64,000 nucleotides of DNA, taken from the NCBI RefSeq assembly GCF_014805625.2, contig NW_023998414.1, forward strand, positions 93,453 through 157,452. Direction: 5' to 3'. The notes below the pieces were generated by a model that saw nothing but the letters and a program-made list of their open reading frames with translations, searched no databases and was not told where the DNA came from. Of the stretch, positions 61,946-64,000 are shown one piece after another (position 1 is the stretch's first letter; each line of letters opens with the position of its first letter). This stretch comes from Glossina fuscipes (taxonomy: Eukaryota > Arthropoda > Insecta > Diptera > Glossinidae). The position numbers and the translations under genes are program-made.

Positions 61946-63598
61946 TGCTTCTGTGAAGAAATTTATGGACATCACTGGAGATATATGCAATTTATTCAAA
62001 GCACGCATTGCGAGCCCCATTGCGAACTCGTCTGTTTGAGCTTCAGCGTTCATTGGGATTGTGATTGAAAAAATTCATATTCAAACTCATACTTTGTATT
62101 CCCTTGTATTGCTTAGATTTAGATCGAATATATCGGATATTAACTACTGCCTCTTAAGGTTATATCCGTAATAATATTTGCACTGTTCGGCGCTTCAGAT
62201 ATTTATACGGGAGCTTATATTTACGCATTTGTGGGTCACGATTTCCTAATTGCCGAACGTTGTGAACAATGACGTTTACATAGGACGTTATCTTTGCAAA
62301 AAAAAAAAAAAATAAATAAAGTAAACCGAGCGATCCGAGCTATTATGATATAATCTTTTTTTTTTTTATTTTATACTCAGTTTGATTAGATAGTAGTTTT
62401 ATCAAAGATTTTCACCTCGCAGATATACGCATAGGAACGAAATTGGTTTAGCTGTGTCCCCATTTTCACTGTGTCGGGCCAAATTTCTTCTTTTCAACTC
62501 TCTCTGAAGGCTTAATATTTTCTAGATAGATATATATATTAAATCTTATTATTACCTAGATAAGGCATATATATATATATGTATTTAAAGTACTTGTCAT
62601 TCGATATCGTTAACTTTTTGAATTATTCTCTCAACTCTTATGGATGGTTCGGTAAATAAAACTTTTTTGAGAGGTTTTTTTTTTTTGAAAGTGAAAGAGG
62701 AAATTATTTTAAAATCCTCATCATATCTGATGATTAGAGATCTGTCCTTTGGAAATCCATTTAAATGATTTCGACGCGCTTTCATTAAACCATTAGCAAA
62801 ACACTTATAATCGTTCGCTCGTTTCGTTAACTAATTGCACATAAAAGTGATTGCATTTTGAAGTTTTATTGTTCTTTTTCTATATATATATATATATAAG
62901 ACTTCTTTGATGTTTAATGCTGTTAAATTTACAACAACAACAAAATAAAAAACAAAAAAAAAAAAAACGAGCAATTTGTTATAAAGTGCAATAGAAATTG
63001 CAGTTAAATATTTTTTTTTTTCAGCATATGGTTAAGTATTATTGAAAAACCACGAAAAATGTTGAGTTTTTTAAAAGCACCCTAAATACATGGACGCGAT
63101 AGAAGCGATAGAGGGAAAAACCTGTTCCAAATTAACATAACAATCATCATAACAATCATCGTCATCATCATCATCATCATCATCATCATTATAAAGCAGG
63201 CACAACGACGTACTTGCGATAAGAATAAAATTTTTTTTTTTCTATAAAACGTAATAATATTTTTTAAAATTTCATTGAAAAAAGTCGATAATTAACTTGT
63301 GTGTAAGTGTAAGCTCTTAAAGCGAATCTATTTTAATATCCCTTAAAAGCAAATAAAAAATATATATATAATTGAAAAAAAAAAAAAAAATGAAAAAAAA
63401 AACAATGCCATTAGAAGAAAGGAGAAGTGCTTGCCTATAAGAACAAATCTTATTTGAGACTACACTTCTTCTTCTTCTTCTTGTATGAAAGATCTAACTA
63501 ATGGCGCTTAAAAATATTCTTAAGATTCGCATCAATAAGAAAAATTGGGGCACTAAACTACTAAATGAATCTGACGATGATTTATTTTAATATATATG

Positions 63599-63635
<37 letters not shown>

Positions 63636-63848
63636 AATATATGTGTAATATATCATTTGTTCTTTTTTTTTTTTTTTTTTTTTTTTTGTTGATTTGAAAA
63701 ATTATCTTCAGTTAGATTATGTCTTACATTTAGTGGCTGATTTAGTATCAAGTTCATTTGTCTAACTAAAATATTTTGTGAGCTCAGTTAGTTGATGTTT
63801 TTGAATTTTTTTTTTTTTTTTGCGTTTTATTTTACAGTTATCGATTGC

Positions 63849-63887
<39 letters not shown>

Positions 63888-64000
63888 GTGAAGTGTAAAC
63901 AACAACAGACAATTGGTAGACATACAAAAACCAAAAAAAAAAAACAAAACGAAAAACACAAAAGAGTTCTAGTGTAGAACAAAAAAGAACACACACACAC

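Larger units (their letters stand above)
52651..64000. other. Probable Vsx intron or upstream DNA, no coding exon
   Basis: I searched for the missing first two-thirds of the homeodomain on the minus strand and did not see it. The stretch is AT-rich with many microsatellites: (CT)n, (GA)n at 55947-55972, an ATATG pentamer at 57743-57770, (ACT)n at 59080-59127, (GAA)n near 59205-59250, (GT)n near 59468-59500 and (ATC)n near 63160-63188. Repeats and the third mariner are listed separately. A patch at about 59880-60360 has less A/T bias and many CpG, with open frames on both strands that I cannot assign. Confidence 0.55.

Overview
The window is AT-rich eukaryotic DNA with short GT-AG introns, long low-complexity UTRs, CAA/CAG-coded polyglutamine tracts and mariner-type transposon relics. 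Every recognisable protein is closest to higher-fly (Diptera, Schizophora) families. I read it as nuclear DNA of a fly outside the compact Drosophila genomes, possibly a calyptrate such as a tsetse or blow fly; the species cannot be fixed from sequence alone. From memory, nocte, eIF5 and the Vsx genes are all X-linked in D. melanogaster, which suggests Muller element A (inference).

Layout. 1-6.4 kb: gene-poor, with old transposon fragments and a 55-bp tandem repeat. 6.4-8.6 kb: a possible small three-exon gene with a tandemly duplicated first exon, bracketed by a 90-bp inverted repeat. 9.67-11.66 kb: eIF5 (+, three exons). 13.7-14.36 kb: a deleted mariner element. 14.70-16.57 kb: a membrane-anchored alkaline phosphatase (+, three exons). 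16.84-18.47 kb: an HMG20-type HMG-box protein (+, three exons). 18.5-27.5 kb: gene desert with mariner remains, a foldback element and a dispersed repeat. 27.59-32.47 kb: Mvb12, an ESCRT-I subunit (+, six exons), whose 3.3-kb second intron holds another deleted mariner and an unexplained coding-like stretch. 37.07-44.87 kb: nocte/PRRC2-like protein (+, five coding exons, 2508 aa). 44.9-49.2 kb: probable long 3'UTR and spacer with an N gap. 49.21-49.43 kb: the 49-aa ATP synthase subunit DAPIT (-, two exons). 51.72-52.65 kb: last coding exon of a Vsx-type homeobox gene (-). From 52.65 kb to the end there is no coding exon I can support, only microsatellites, a CT-containing tandem repeat, a third mariner copy and dispersed repeats. 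This is probably Vsx intron or upstream DNA.

The genes are independent housekeeping or developmental loci, not an operon or a shared pathway. I found no CRISPR array, no convincing tRNA or rRNA gene, and no clear new multi-gene system. The observations most worth following are the duplicated exon with its inverted repeat, the coding-like segment inside the Mvb12 intron, and the nested mariner/foldback structures.
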